DNA of 32,079 nt, from positions 1 through 32,079 of the forward strand of contig JAGWXY010000020.1 of the NCBI GenBank assembly GCA_018969605.1, read 5' to 3'. The notes beneath the pieces are model-generated. The model saw only the letters and a program-made list of their open reading frames with translations, searched no databases and was not told the DNA's origin. A program made the position numbers and the translations under genes. Source of the DNA: Verrucomicrobiota bacterium (GTDB lineage: Bacteria; Verrucomicrobiota; Verrucomicrobiia; Verrucomicrobiales; Akkermansiaceae). Position 1 is the first letter of the stretch. Every line of letters begins with the position of its first letter. This document shows positions 1-7,613 of the stretch, piece after piece.

Positions 1-326
1 GCGAACTTCGCGTGAAGGAAACCGATCGCATCACGACCGTCGTCAACAACCTCCGCGCGATGGGTGGCAATGTCACCGAGTACGAAGATGGCATGGAAAT
101 CACCGGCGGCTCGCCACTGCACGCTGCGGAGATCGACAGCTTCGGCGACCACCGCATCGCCATGGCCTTTGCCATCGCCGGTCTCTTCGCCTCGGGCGAA
201 ACCGTCATTCGCAACACCGAATGCGTGAATACTTCCTACCCGGGATTCGCGCATCATCTCGATGCCATTCGCCGCGAAAAAACCATGCCCGCCGATTTCA
301 TGCTGCCAACCACATGCCCTTCGTGA
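1..326 (+). CDS. aroA: 3-phosphoshikimate 1-carboxyvinyltransferase (EPSP synthase), C-terminal part
   Basis: This is the last ~108 codons of an EPSP synthase whose start lies before the window; the first full codon is at base 3. The enzyme joins shikimate-3-phosphate and phosphoenolpyruvate in the cytoplasmic shikimate pathway. The visible part opens with ELRVKETDRI, the family's signature substrate-binding segment, and carries FGDHRIAMAFAIAG, the second conserved block near the C-terminus. NTSYPGFAHHLDAI then matches the usual family ending, followed by about 15 extra poorly conserved residues. The stop at 324-326 overlaps the cmk start at 314 by 13 bp, so the two are probably co-transcribed and translationally coupled. 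The family call is secure; only the truncation by the window edge limits it. Confidence 0.95.
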   Translation, partial: ELRVKETDRITTVVNNLRAMGGNVTEYEDGMEITGGSPLHAAEIDSFGDHRIAMAFAIAGLFASGETVIRNTECVNTSYPGFAHHLDAIRREKTMPADFMLPTTCPS

Positions 327-982
327 ACGCGCCCGACTCCAATCATTTCGCCATCGCCATCGACGGCCCCGCCGCCTCTGGCAAAAGCACCGTCGCACGC
401 CTGCTCGCGCAACGACTCGGACTGGTGATGGTAAACTCGGGCGCGATGTACCGGGCCGTGACATGGAAGGTGCTTGGCGAACACGTCGATCCGCACGACA
501 GCAAGGCAGTGGCAAACCTGCTTCATCGCATCCACATCGAGTGCGGCCACGATGGCATCAGCTCGACCATCACCATCGATGGCATCGACCCTGGCGATGC
601 ACTCCGCAGCGAAATGGTGAACGCCAATGTCTCGGCGATCTCTGCCATCCCTGAAGTGCGCGCGGCACTCATCGGCCTTCAACGCGGATTCACCCAACAC
701 TCAAATGTGGTGATGGAAGGCCGCGACATCGGCTCGGTGGTTTTTCCCGACACGCCATACAAAATCTACATCGATGCCGCCGAAGAAATCCGCGCCGCGC
801 GCCGCAAGGCCGCCGGTGAGGTCGACTCGATCGCCAGCCGCGATGCCGCCGATAGCTCGCGTCAGACGGCCCCGCTCGTTGTTGCACCCGGTGCCACCCG
901 CCTCGATACATCCAACCTCACCATCGATGCCGCGGTGGATGCCGCGATCGAAATCCTCCGGCATCAAGGGCTCAAAGCCTGA
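314..982 (+). CDS. cmk: Cytidylate kinase
   Basis: This 222-residue protein is the usual length for bacterial CMP kinase, which phosphorylates CMP and dCMP with ATP in pyrimidine salvage and RNA turnover. Residues 18-26 form the Walker A loop GPAASGKST. The CMP-binding segment NSGAMYRA follows at 41-48, where most relatives have DTGAMYRA. MEGRDIGSVVFPD lies near 134-146, and an Arg-rich LID segment (RAARRKAAGE) near 160. The reading frame is open back to 221, but ATG 314 gives the normal N-terminus just before the P-loop and overlaps the aroA stop by 13 bp. plsC follows after 23 bp. The aroA-cmk-plsC order fits a housekeeping operon. Confidence 0.96.
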   Translation: MPFVNAPDSNHFAIAIDGPAASGKSTVARLLAQRLGLVMVNSGAMYRAVTWKVLGEHVDPHDSKAVANLLHRIHIECGHDGISSTITIDGIDPGDALRSEMVNANVSAISAIPEVRAALIGLQRGFTQHSNVVMEGRDIGSVVFPDTPYKIYIDAAEEIRAARRKAAGEVDSIASRDAADSSRQTAPLVVAPGATRLDTSNLTIDAAVDAAIEILRHQGLKA

Positions 983-1005
983 GTGATTGACAAATATTTC
1001 CCAAC

Positions 1006-1611
1006 ATGAACTGGCTCTACTGGCTCGGCTGGATGTCCTTCGGCTCATCGTTTCGCACGCTCTTTGGCATGCGCGTCATCGGTGAGGAAAACCTCATCAC
1101 CGAAGGCGCGGTGTTGGTCGCATCGAATCACCAAAGCTATCTCGACCCGCCGCTCATCGGCAATTTGTACAAAACCGAGATGACCTATCTCGCCCGCAAG
1201 ACGCTCTTCCGAGGCATCGGGAAATGGCTCTACGCGCGGTGGAATGCGATCCCTGTCGACCAAGATCGGCCCGACATGGCGAGCCTCAAGACGATTATCC
1301 GCAAGCTCAAGGAAGGCCACCGCGTGCTGGTCTTTCCCGAAGGCTCGCGCACGCTCGATGGCTCGATCGGCGAAGCGGCCCCCGGCATCGGCCTCATCGC
1401 CGCGAAGTCCGGTGTGCCGATCCAGCCGGTCCGCATCCGCGGCGCCCGCGAAGCCCTACCCCGAGGCTCGGGCCGTATTCGGTTCTCGCGCATCACCGTC
1501 AGCATCGGCGCGCCCATCCGGCTCACCCCGCAGGAGTTGGAATCGGCCAAAGGCAAGGCCGACTACGACCAAATCGCCAAACGCATCATGGCAGCCATCG
1601 AGGCTCTGTGA
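1006..1611 (+). CDS. plsC: 1-acyl-sn-glycerol-3-phosphate acyltransferase
   Basis: This 201-residue member of the PlsC family transfers an acyl chain to lysophosphatidic acid to make phosphatidic acid at the inner face of the membrane. The catalytic HX4D motif is H42-QSYL-D47, and the glycerol-phosphate-binding block is FPEGSR at 110-115. The N-terminal residues MNWLYWLGWMSF are hydrophobic and probably associate with the membrane. The gene starts 23 bp after cmk on the same strand; cmk-plsC adjacency is common in bacteria. No Shine-Dalgarno sequence is visible, which is true of most genes here. Acyl donor (acyl-ACP or acyl-CoA) cannot be told from sequence. No terminator-like hairpin with a U-run follows. 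Confidence 0.92.
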   Translation: MNWLYWLGWMSFGSSFRTLFGMRVIGEENLITEGAVLVASNHQSYLDPPLIGNLYKTEMTYLARKTLFRGIGKWLYARWNAIPVDQDRPDMASLKTIIRKLKEGHRVLVFPEGSRTLDGSIGEAAPGIGLIAAKSGVPIQPVRIRGAREALPRGSGRIRFSRITVSIGAPIRLTPQELESAKGKADYDQIAKRIMAAIEAL

Positions 1612-1923
1612 TTGCAAATATAAACAATCAAGCGAAGGCGGCTTTGGGGGCGTTTGCGGGTTTTCCACTAGCGGCAGGTCGCCCACACCCACGCTTTTGC
1701 CGCGTGACAAACCGTCCGGAGGCCTTACATTCAAGCAAATTAAGGGTTTCCCGTTGCCCTCAAGCGGCGAAATGGAAAATAATGTCAAGCCACGCAATAA
1801 ATGCACTTGTCATGTATATAAATTTTTACCATTGTATATATAAAGACATTAGAATTAGTAGATAAGCCAAATACGGAATGAATTCTTGATGCCCCGCCGG
1901 AAAACCGCAACAATTAGAAACCG
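1612..1923. other. Intergenic region with an AT-rich patch
   Basis: No gene is supported in this 312-bp gap. About the first 180 bases have normal base composition with no clear structure. The part from about 1790 to 1920 is strongly AT-rich (for example TGTATATAAATTTTTACC and TTGTATATATAAAG), unlike the surrounding high-GC DNA. It probably holds the promoter of the small RHH gene that follows, though no well-spaced -35/-10 pair can be fixed. The patch could also be a binding site for that protein. Confidence 0.5.
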
Positions 1924-2196
1924 ATGTACAAAAAGACTATGGATCCAATACCCGTCCGACTGCCAGCCGAACTTCAGGCGCGTGTCGATCAACTCGCAAA
2001 CAAGATGGCTATCTCGCGATCTGCCGTTCTGCGTCTCGCAGTACGCCAGTGGCTTGATGCCGCCGAACACTTCGGAACCAATCCGATGTTGCGGGAAGAA
2101 CCGGCAAGCTACGCCAGCAAGTCTGGTAAGGCAGTGAAAGCCGTCAAAACGCCAAAAGGCAAGGCTGGTCGCAAAAGCGGCCTTGGCGCTTACTAA
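1924..2196 (+). CDS. Ribbon-helix-helix DNA-binding protein
   Basis: This small basic protein (90 residues, or 85 from the second ATG at 1939) has the pattern of the MetJ/Arc/CopG ribbon-helix-helix fold. A strand PIPVRLP (8-14) is followed by a first helix AELQARVDQLANKM, a turn AISRS, and a second helix AVLRLAVRQWLDAA (about 34-47). Such proteins dimerise and place the strand in the DNA major groove. The last 30 residues are low-complexity and rich in Lys, Ala and Gly, and may add non-specific DNA contacts. Neither start has a ribosome binding site; 1939 puts the strand closer to the N-terminus, as is usual in the family. It sits alone behind the AT-rich patch and ahead of a strong terminator. 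No toxin partner is adjacent, so transcriptional repressor is a better guess than antitoxin. Confidence 0.75.
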   Translation: MYKKTMDPIPVRLPAELQARVDQLANKMAISRSAVLRLAVRQWLDAAEHFGTNPMLREEPASYASKSGKAVKAVKTPKGKAGRKSGLGAY

Positions 2197-2248
2197 GGCG
2201 ACTGACCTGTCATTATAACCATCAACACCATCCGCAAGGGTGGAACTA

Positions 2249-2286
2249 ACCTCCCACGCCAACAACGGCGTGGGAGGTGTTTTTTT
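2249..2286 (+). terminator. Rho-independent terminator after the RHH gene
   Basis: A perfect 12-bp stem (ACCTCCCACGCC at 2249-2260 and its complement at 2267-2278) encloses a 6-base loop and is followed by G and seven T. It ends the RHH transcript, about 50 bp after its stop codon. Confidence 0.93.
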
Positions 2287-2325
2287 GCCAGTTGCGGATT
2301 CGCGGTGGGCGTGCCATCCTCGCGC

Positions 2326-3177
2326 ATGATCCATCGATTGGTTCCCACGCTTTCCTTGCTGGCCGCATTCGCAGTCTTGCTTCACGCGCAAGAAACGCCC
2401 GCAGATGAAAAACCCGCAGCCGAGGTCAATGACATCCCCGCCGACCTGCTCGACGAAGCGCACATGCGCGAAGAGCTGGGCGTGAATGAATTTACCGCGC
2501 CATCGATTTCGAAGCTCTTCGACACGCTGCAGTTTCTCATGCCGCTGCCCTTGGTCGAGACCGAGCGCGTGATGCCCGACCGCATGCCGCTCGATCGCTC
2601 CGACCTCGCCATCGAGTTGGGCTTTTTGATCGCCAATGGTTTCCTCGTCGTACAGGCGGAGCAACTCGACAAGGTCGAAACGCTCGCCGCCGACCTCACG
2701 CGCTACAGCAAGGCGCTCGGCGCCGGTGATCGTGTGAACCGCCACGCGGCGAGCTTGCTCGACAGCGCGAAGAAGGCCGATGTCGCGCAACTCAAAAAAG
2801 AACTCGCCGCCACCCAGCGCGATGTCGAAGCTGAACTGGTTTCGCTCAAGGACGCCGATCTCGCGCACCTGATCTCGATGGGCGGATGGATCCGCGCGCT
2901 CGAAGTCTCGACGGTCGCGGTGGACAAGCAGTTTTCCGAAGAGCGTGCCCGCAAGGTGATGCGGGAAGACATCGCCGATTATTATACCGAGTCGATCGCC
3001 GGGCTCGAGCCGCGCATTTCCGAACGGCCGAACTACCTCGCGATGCGCGACCTGCTTGCAGGCCTCCGCTCGGAGATGACCCTTCAGGATGGCCAGGCGC
3101 CGACGCCGGAAATGATGCGCGAGATTCGCGAAAAAGCGGCACAGCTCGTTGGGCTCGCACTGCAACGCAAGCAATGA
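2326..3177 (+). CDS. Exported protein of unknown function, coupled to ygfZ
   Basis: This 283-residue protein is not assigned to a family. It begins with a Sec-type signal peptide (positively charged MIHR, hydrophobic core LVPTLSLLAAFAVLL, likely cleavage near HAQ at 20-22), so it should be periplasmic or secreted. The mature part is acidic and mostly helical. The stretch around 105-190 is rich in charged heptads (for example AKKADVAQLKKELAATQ) and could form a coiled coil. There is no Cys-lipobox and no obvious catalytic motif. The frame is open to GTG 2305, but ATG 2326 gives the cleaner signal peptide. Its TGA overlaps the ygfZ ATG (ATGA, 3174-3177), so the two are translationally coupled although one acts outside and the other inside the cytoplasm. 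Confidence 0.85.
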   Translation: MIHRLVPTLSLLAAFAVLLHAQETPADEKPAAEVNDIPADLLDEAHMREELGVNEFTAPSISKLFDTLQFLMPLPLVETERVMPDRMPLDRSDLAIELGFLIANGFLVVQAEQLDKVETLAADLTRYSKALGAGDRVNRHAASLLDSAKKADVAQLKKELAATQRDVEAELVSLKDADLAHLISMGGWIRALEVSTVAVDKQFSEERARKVMREDIADYYTESIAGLEPRISERPNYLAMRDLLAGLRSEMTLQDGQAPTPEMMREIREKAAQLVGLALQRKQ

Positions 3178-4019
3178 GCGTGAACGCGAGGATCGATTGC
3201 GGCACGCCTGCCTTGCTGGAATTTCGCGGGCCCGATGCCGTCAGGTTTCTCAACGGACAGGTCACTCAGGATGTCCGTCGGCTTGATGCGGAAAATGCCG
3301 CGCTGCCATCGTGCATCACCGATGCGAAAGGTCGCCTGCAGTTCCGCGTGTGGTTGATGAAATCCGCCGATGGCGCGCTATGGGTCTCGGCACCGGGCGT
3401 GGATGCGGAGGCGCTCGAAGCGCGCATCACGCGCTACCTCATCGCCGACGAGGTCGAGGTCGCCGACCTCAGCGGCAAGTGGTCACTCGTGCATTTCACT
3501 GCCGATCCCGGGGCGGCACCCGCAGGTGTGATCGCGCGTGAGTCCGCACGCTTTGGCGTCGTGGGTACCGATTGGTGGATTCCTGCCAGCTTGGCAGTCG
3601 ATTTTTCGGAATCGTTTCCTTTGCTGCAAGGCGATGCGCTCGAAGCCTTTCGCGTTGCCCACGGCGTGCCGGCATGGGATCGCGAACTTTACGATGGGCT
3701 GCTACCGCCCGAAGCGGGTCTCGATACCTCCGACATTTCCTATCACAAAGGTTGCTACATCGGCCAAGAGGTGATCTCGCGCATCAAGCACGCGGGCAAG
3801 CTCAACAAGCGGCTCATTCACGCGAGAGTCGATGCCAGCGTCTCGATGGAATCGGAATTGCTCGACGCCGCAGGCAAGCCCGCCGGCGAAATCACCAGCG
3901 TTTCGCCCGTATCATACGGCGGCAAACGCGACATCATGGCCTATCTGAAACGCGGCGCGCTTGAGGTCTACTTCATGAGCCCCGATGGCACGCGTCATCC
4001 CGTGGGTGCGGAAAACTAA
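3174..4019 (+). CDS. ygfZ: YgfZ/GcvT-like folate-binding protein
   Basis: This 281-residue protein belongs to the YgfZ branch of the aminomethyltransferase-like fold. In E. coli YgfZ is cytoplasmic, binds tetrahydrofolate and supports Fe-S cluster enzymes, including tRNA-modifying ones. The diagnostic motif KGCYIGQE is at 192-199, with the conserved Cys at 194. The N-terminus (ALLEFRGPDAVRFLNGQVTQDV) and the ALPSCITDAKGR block around 43-54 also match the family. The long open frame begins upstream at 2886, inside the previous gene; ATG 3174 is chosen because it overlaps the previous stop as ATGA and gives the normal N-terminus. The exact molecular role of the family is still not fully settled. 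Confidence 0.92.
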   Translation: MSVNARIDCGTPALLEFRGPDAVRFLNGQVTQDVRRLDAENAALPSCITDAKGRLQFRVWLMKSADGALWVSAPGVDAEALEARITRYLIADEVEVADLSGKWSLVHFTADPGAAPAGVIARESARFGVVGTDWWIPASLAVDFSESFPLLQGDALEAFRVAHGVPAWDRELYDGLLPPEAGLDTSDISYHKGCYIGQEVISRIKHAGKLNKRLIHARVDASVSMESELLDAAGKPAGEITSVSPVSYGGKRDIMAYLKRGALEVYFMSPDGTRHPVGAEN

Positions 4020-4073
4020 GCGCGTTGGCGTGCGGTCTGCTTTCGTCTTGTTCTTCGGTTGCAATGAAGAACA

Positions 4074-5825
4074 ATGATGGGAATGAACTTTGATTGGATC
4101 CCGCTTGCCGCTGGCGCGACCCATGTTTCGCCGCTGTTTGCATTGCTGACGCTGGTGCTTGTGCTCGCGGTGCTGCTTTCGCTGATTCTGATCCGCGCGC
4201 GTCAAAGCCTGCTGGTTGGTTATCTTTTGTGCGGCGTGTTGATCGGCAACTCCGGGCTCACCTGGCTGACCGGTGCCGATCATGGTGGTCCGGTGATTCG
4301 CGAGCTGGCGGAGATCGGCGTGGTGCTGCTGATGTTCACGCTGGGGATTGAATTTTCGCTCACCGAGTTGCGCCACCTTTGGCGCTCGGCGTTGATCGGC
4401 GGCGGATTGCAGGTGGCGATCACTTCGCTCTTGGCTGGCGGGCTTGCGGCCGCGTTGGGATTTCCTGCGGTCGATTGCATCGTGCTCGGCGTCGCGATGG
4501 CCTTGAGCTCGACCGCCGTGGCGATGAAATCATTTCAGGATTCCGGCCAGCAAAACAGCCCCGGCGCGCGCGCTGCGCTCGGCATCGCGCTTTTTCAGGA
4601 CATTCTTGTGATCGTGTTTTTCCTGCTCTTGCCGATCCTCTATCAGGATGGCAGTGGCAATCTCGCTGGCAATCTTGGTGGTGCCTTGTTGAAAGGTTTG
4701 CTCTTTCTTGCGGGTGCCGGATTGCTCGGCCGTTTCGGCATCACGCCGCTGCTACACGCGGTGGCCGCGACGCGCAGCCGCGAGCTTTTCACGCTCACGG
4801 TCGTCGGCCTTTGCGCGGGCGTCGCATGTGCCGGCGGTGCGCTCGATCTCTCGCTGGCACTTGGTGCCTTTGCCGCGGGCCTGGTGGTGAGCGAGTCGAT
4901 TTACAGCCATCGCATTCTCGCCGAGATCCTTCCTTTCAAGGATTTGTTCCTCGCGATTTTTTTCATCTCGGTGGGTTTGCTCATCGACCTGCGGGTGGTC
5001 GCGGATCAATGGCTGCTCGTCCTCGCTGGCAGCGCGTTGATTCTAACGCTCAAGGGCGCGGTGGTTTTTTTCGTGCTGAAAGCCCTGAAACTTTCCGGCA
5101 GGCCATCGCTCTTGGCGGCGGCGGCGCTCTCGAGCACCGGTGAGTTCACGCTTGTGCTGATTGGCAAAGCCGGTGGCTTTCGTCCGCTCGAGCCGGCCAC
5201 CGAACAAATGCTTCTCGTTTGTACCGCAGTGACCATGGCCGTTGTGCCGACGCTCATGCGAAGTGTGCCGCGCATCGCGAAATGGCTGGAAGGGAAGGGC
5301 CTGATGAGTACCCGCCGCAGCGCGACGGACCAATTCGTGCCATCAGGCGCGATCAAAAAAATCAGCGACCATGCCGTCATTTGCGGTTACGGCCCGGTCG
5401 GTCGCGCCCTCAACGAAGCGCTCACCCGCTGCGGCGTCGACACGCTGGTGCTCGAGATGAATGCCGAAACCGTGCGACACCTGAAGGCACAGGGCCAGGC
5501 GGTGCTGTTTGCGGATGCGACCCATGTTGAGGCGCTCGACCTTGCGGGCATCGGCCGCGCGCGCCTCGTGGCTTTCACCTTTCCGGCGGTCAATGCCACC
5601 TGTGCGGCCGTACCGCTGGTGCGCGAGCGCAATCCCGATGTGCTGATCTTTGGTCGTGCAAAGTACCATGCCGAGGTCGAGCGCCTGCGCGAGCTTGGCG
5701 TGCGGGTGATCCATGACGAACGCGAAACCGCTGTGGCGATGGTGCAGGCCGCGGTTTCGACCTACGAACGAAACGACATCGATGCCGAACAAATCGTGCG
5801 CGATGTGGTGGATGAAAGAGCGTGA
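4074..5825 (+). CDS. Kef-type K+/cation:proton antiporter (CPA2) with RCK/TrkA-N domain
   Basis: This 583-residue inner-membrane protein has two parts. Residues ~18-400 form about a dozen hydrophobic segments of the Na+/H+ exchanger (CPA2) fold, with ALSSTAVAMKSF near 143-154 and GIALFQDILVI near 170-180, both typical of Kef transporters. Residues ~430-560 are a TrkA-N/RCK domain opening with the nucleotide-binding glycine motif GYGPVG at 438-443. The C-terminus lacks a further TrkA-C domain, as in KefB/KefC. Such proteins release K+ (or exchange cations) for protons under ligand control. Three in-frame ATGs lie at 4074, 4077 and 4083; none has a good ribosome binding site, so the start is uncertain by a few residues. 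No KefF/KefG-like partner is nearby. Substrate (K+ or Na+) is not certain. Confidence 0.9.
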   Translation: MMGMNFDWIPLAAGATHVSPLFALLTLVLVLAVLLSLILIRARQSLLVGYLLCGVLIGNSGLTWLTGADHGGPVIRELAEIGVVLLMFTLGIEFSLTELRHLWRSALIGGGLQVAITSLLAGGLAAALGFPAVDCIVLGVAMALSSTAVAMKSFQDSGQQNSPGARAALGIALFQDILVIVFFLLLPILYQDGSGNLAGNLGGALLKGLLFLAGAGLLGRFGITPLLHAVAATRSRELFTLTVVGLCAGVACAGGALDLSLALGAFAAGLVVSESIYSHRILAEILPFKDLFLAIFFISVGLLIDLRVVADQWLLVLAGSALILTLKGAVVFFVLKALKLSGRPSLLAAAALSSTGEFTLVLIGKAGGFRPLEPATEQMLLVCTAVTMAVVPTLMRSVPRIAKWLEGKGLMSTRRSATDQFVPSGAIKKISDHAVICGYGPVGRALNEALTRCGVDTLVLEMNAETVRHLKAQGQAVLFADATHVEALDLAGIGRARLVAFTFPAVNATCAAVPLVRERNPDVLIFGRAKYHAEVERLRELGVRVIHDERETAVAMVQAAVSTYERNDIDAEQIVRDVVDERA

Positions 5826-5876
5826 CCTCTGCGGTTTTTGATCGGTTTCCGGAAATTTTCCCTTCAGCATCCCCGC

Positions 5877-6884
5877 GTGGCCCTGCTTCTGGCGATCGAA
5901 TCCTCCTGCGATGAAACCGCGGTCGCCATCGTGCGTGGCGAAGCGGGCTGCTGCGCGGAAATTCTCGCATCGGAAATTTCATCGCAGATTCCGTTGCATC
6001 GCGAGCATGGCGGCGTGGTGCCCGAGCTCGCATCGCGCAACCACTCGCTGCATGTGCGCGCGCTGGTCGAAGCAGCCCTTGCCAAAGCATCCGTCGCGGT
6101 CGACGAGGTCGACGCTTTTGCCGCCACCACCGGGCCCGGCCTCGCATCATCGTTGCTGATCGGCAGCACTGTCGCGAAGGGCATCGCCTGCGCGCTTGAT
6201 CGGCCATTTCTTGGGATCAACCACCTCGAAGGTCACCTGCTCTCGCCATTTCTTGATCGCAGTTCCGTGCCGCCGCACTTGGCGCTGATCGTTTCCGGAG
6301 GTCACACGCTCTTGCTCGATGTCGAGCGCGCGGGTCATTACAGGCGGCTTGGTGGCACGCGCGATGATGCGGCGGGCGAGGCGTTCGACAAAGTGGGCAA
6401 GATGCTCGGGCTGCCATATCCGGGCGGGCCCGAAATCGAAAAGGAAGCGCGCGGCGGCAATCCCGCGGCCTTCGATTTCCCGCGGCCGATGCTGCACGAT
6501 CCGCACCTTGATTTTTCATTCTCAGGGCTCAAGACCGCCGTGCTTTACACCCTCGAACGCGGCATGGGGAGTGCCAGTCGCGCCGACCTTTCCGCATCAT
6601 TTCAAGTGGCGGTGATCGAAATTCTCGTCGGCAAAACTTTGCGTGCCGCACGCGAATCCGGTCGTGACGCGATCGCGTTGTCCGGCGGCGTGAGTCTCAA
6701 CCGCGCGCTGCGCGAAGCCTTTGAAATCGCCTGCGAAAAGCAGAATATTGAGCTCCTGACCGCCGCACCGGCACTCTGCACCGACAACGCGGCGATGATT
6801 GCCTTCGCCGCGCTCTTGCGTTACTTTGAAGGAGAAACCACCAGCCTTGAAGAAGACATCCATCCCAACCTCCCGCTCGTCTAA
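5877..6884 (+). CDS. tsaD: tRNA N6-adenosine threonylcarbamoyltransferase
   Basis: TsaD transfers the threonylcarbamoyl group to A37 of ANN-decoding tRNAs, working in the cytoplasm with TsaB, TsaC and TsaE. The N-terminus ALLLAIESSCDETAVAIV is the family hallmark. The two metal-ligand histidines sit in NHLEGHLLSP (H116 and H120), VSGGHTLL follows at 139-146, and CTDNAAMIA near the end holds the conserved Asp. Starting at GTG 5877 gives 335 residues, close to E. coli TsaD. The frame is open back to TTG 5838, but that would add a 13-residue extension not typical of the family. The gene follows the antiporter by about 50 bp, and the HAD gene starts 31 bp after its stop. Start codon choice is the main uncertainty. 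Confidence 0.95.
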   Translation: MALLLAIESSCDETAVAIVRGEAGCCAEILASEISSQIPLHREHGGVVPELASRNHSLHVRALVEAALAKASVAVDEVDAFAATTGPGLASSLLIGSTVAKGIACALDRPFLGINHLEGHLLSPFLDRSSVPPHLALIVSGGHTLLLDVERAGHYRRLGGTRDDAAGEAFDKVGKMLGLPYPGGPEIEKEARGGNPAAFDFPRPMLHDPHLDFSFSGLKTAVLYTLERGMGSASRADLSASFQVAVIEILVGKTLRAARESGRDAIALSGGVSLNRALREAFEIACEKQNIELLTAAPALCTDNAAMIAFAALLRYFEGETTSLEEDIHPNLPLV

Positions 6885-6915
6885 AGCTCATGCCAAGGAC
6901 AAGCCCGCCAGCACC

Positions 6916-7551
6916 ATGAAGTTTCGGACCTTGGTCTTCGATTTCGATGGCACCATTGCCGATACCCTCGGTGAGTCCCGCAGAATTTTCAACGAGCTCG
7001 CGCCCGACTACGGCATCCGCCAGGTTGCCGAACATGAGGTCGAGAAACTCCGCCATCTTTCGCTCAAGCAACTGCTCGAGCATCTCGACATCCCGAAACG
7101 CCGCGTGCCATCGCTCATCGCGCGCGGCACTTCGATTCTTCGCGGCAGCATCACCCGCCTCGACCTCATCCAAGGCATGTCGGAGGTGCTCACCGAGTTG
7201 CGCGTGCATGTCGAGTCCTTCGGCATCCTCACATCCAACACGCCGGAAAATGTCGACCTTTTCCTGCGGGGTCACGGCCTGCGCGAAATTTTCGATTTCA
7301 TTTCCTCGACCTCCAAGCTCACCGGCAAGTCCAAGCACCTGAAGGCGATCCGCAAGACCTTCTCACTGCGCGCCGAAGAAATGCTCTATGTCGGCGACGA
7401 ACTCCGCGATGTGAAGGCTTCGCAAAAGGCAGGCATCCCGATCGCCGCGGTCACTTGGGGATTCAATTCACGCGAGTCGCTCGCCGCCGAGAAGCCGGAT
7501 TTCATCTTCGACCAACCGCAGGACTTCATGCGCCTGCTCAAGCCGCATTGA
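6916..7551 (+). CDS. HAD-family hydrolase, phosphoglycolate phosphatase-like
   Basis: This 211-residue cytoplasmic enzyme has all four HAD motifs: nucleophile and acid/base Asp in VFDFDGTIADT (D9, D11), motif II in GILTSNTP (about 103-110), a Lys in KLTGKSKHLK (134-143), and motif IV in YVGDELRDVKAS (D161, D165). The insertion between motifs I and II is helical, as in the Gph group. The ending AVTWGFNSRESL...KPDFIFD is typical of phosphoglycolate phosphatases, which remove the phosphate from 2-phosphoglycolate formed during DNA repair or metabolism. The frame is open to 6799 inside tsaD; ATG 6916 is chosen because it lies eight codons before the nucleophile Asp. Substrate is inferred from overall resemblance only. 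Confidence 0.88.
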   Translation: MKFRTLVFDFDGTIADTLGESRRIFNELAPDYGIRQVAEHEVEKLRHLSLKQLLEHLDIPKRRVPSLIARGTSILRGSITRLDLIQGMSEVLTELRVHVESFGILTSNTPENVDLFLRGHGLREIFDFISSTSKLTGKSKHLKAIRKTFSLRAEEMLYVGDELRDVKASQKAGIPIAAVTWGFNSRESLAAEKPDFIFDQPQDFMRLLKPH

Positions 7552-7613
7552 GCACCCCGCGCGGTGCCTGAATGAATTGACAGCCGGCAGGTCGGGCGAT
7601 CAGGCTTCCTGCC

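Noticed and set aside
1855-3174. 439-codon open frame on the - strand
   Set aside because: It runs across the RHH gene, a strong terminator and the signal-peptide gene, all of which make better sense on the + strand.
7577-7606. Promoter with perfect TTGACA before the OmpA-like gene
   Set aside because: No convincing -10 hexamer lies 16-18 bases downstream, so it is not listed as a feature.
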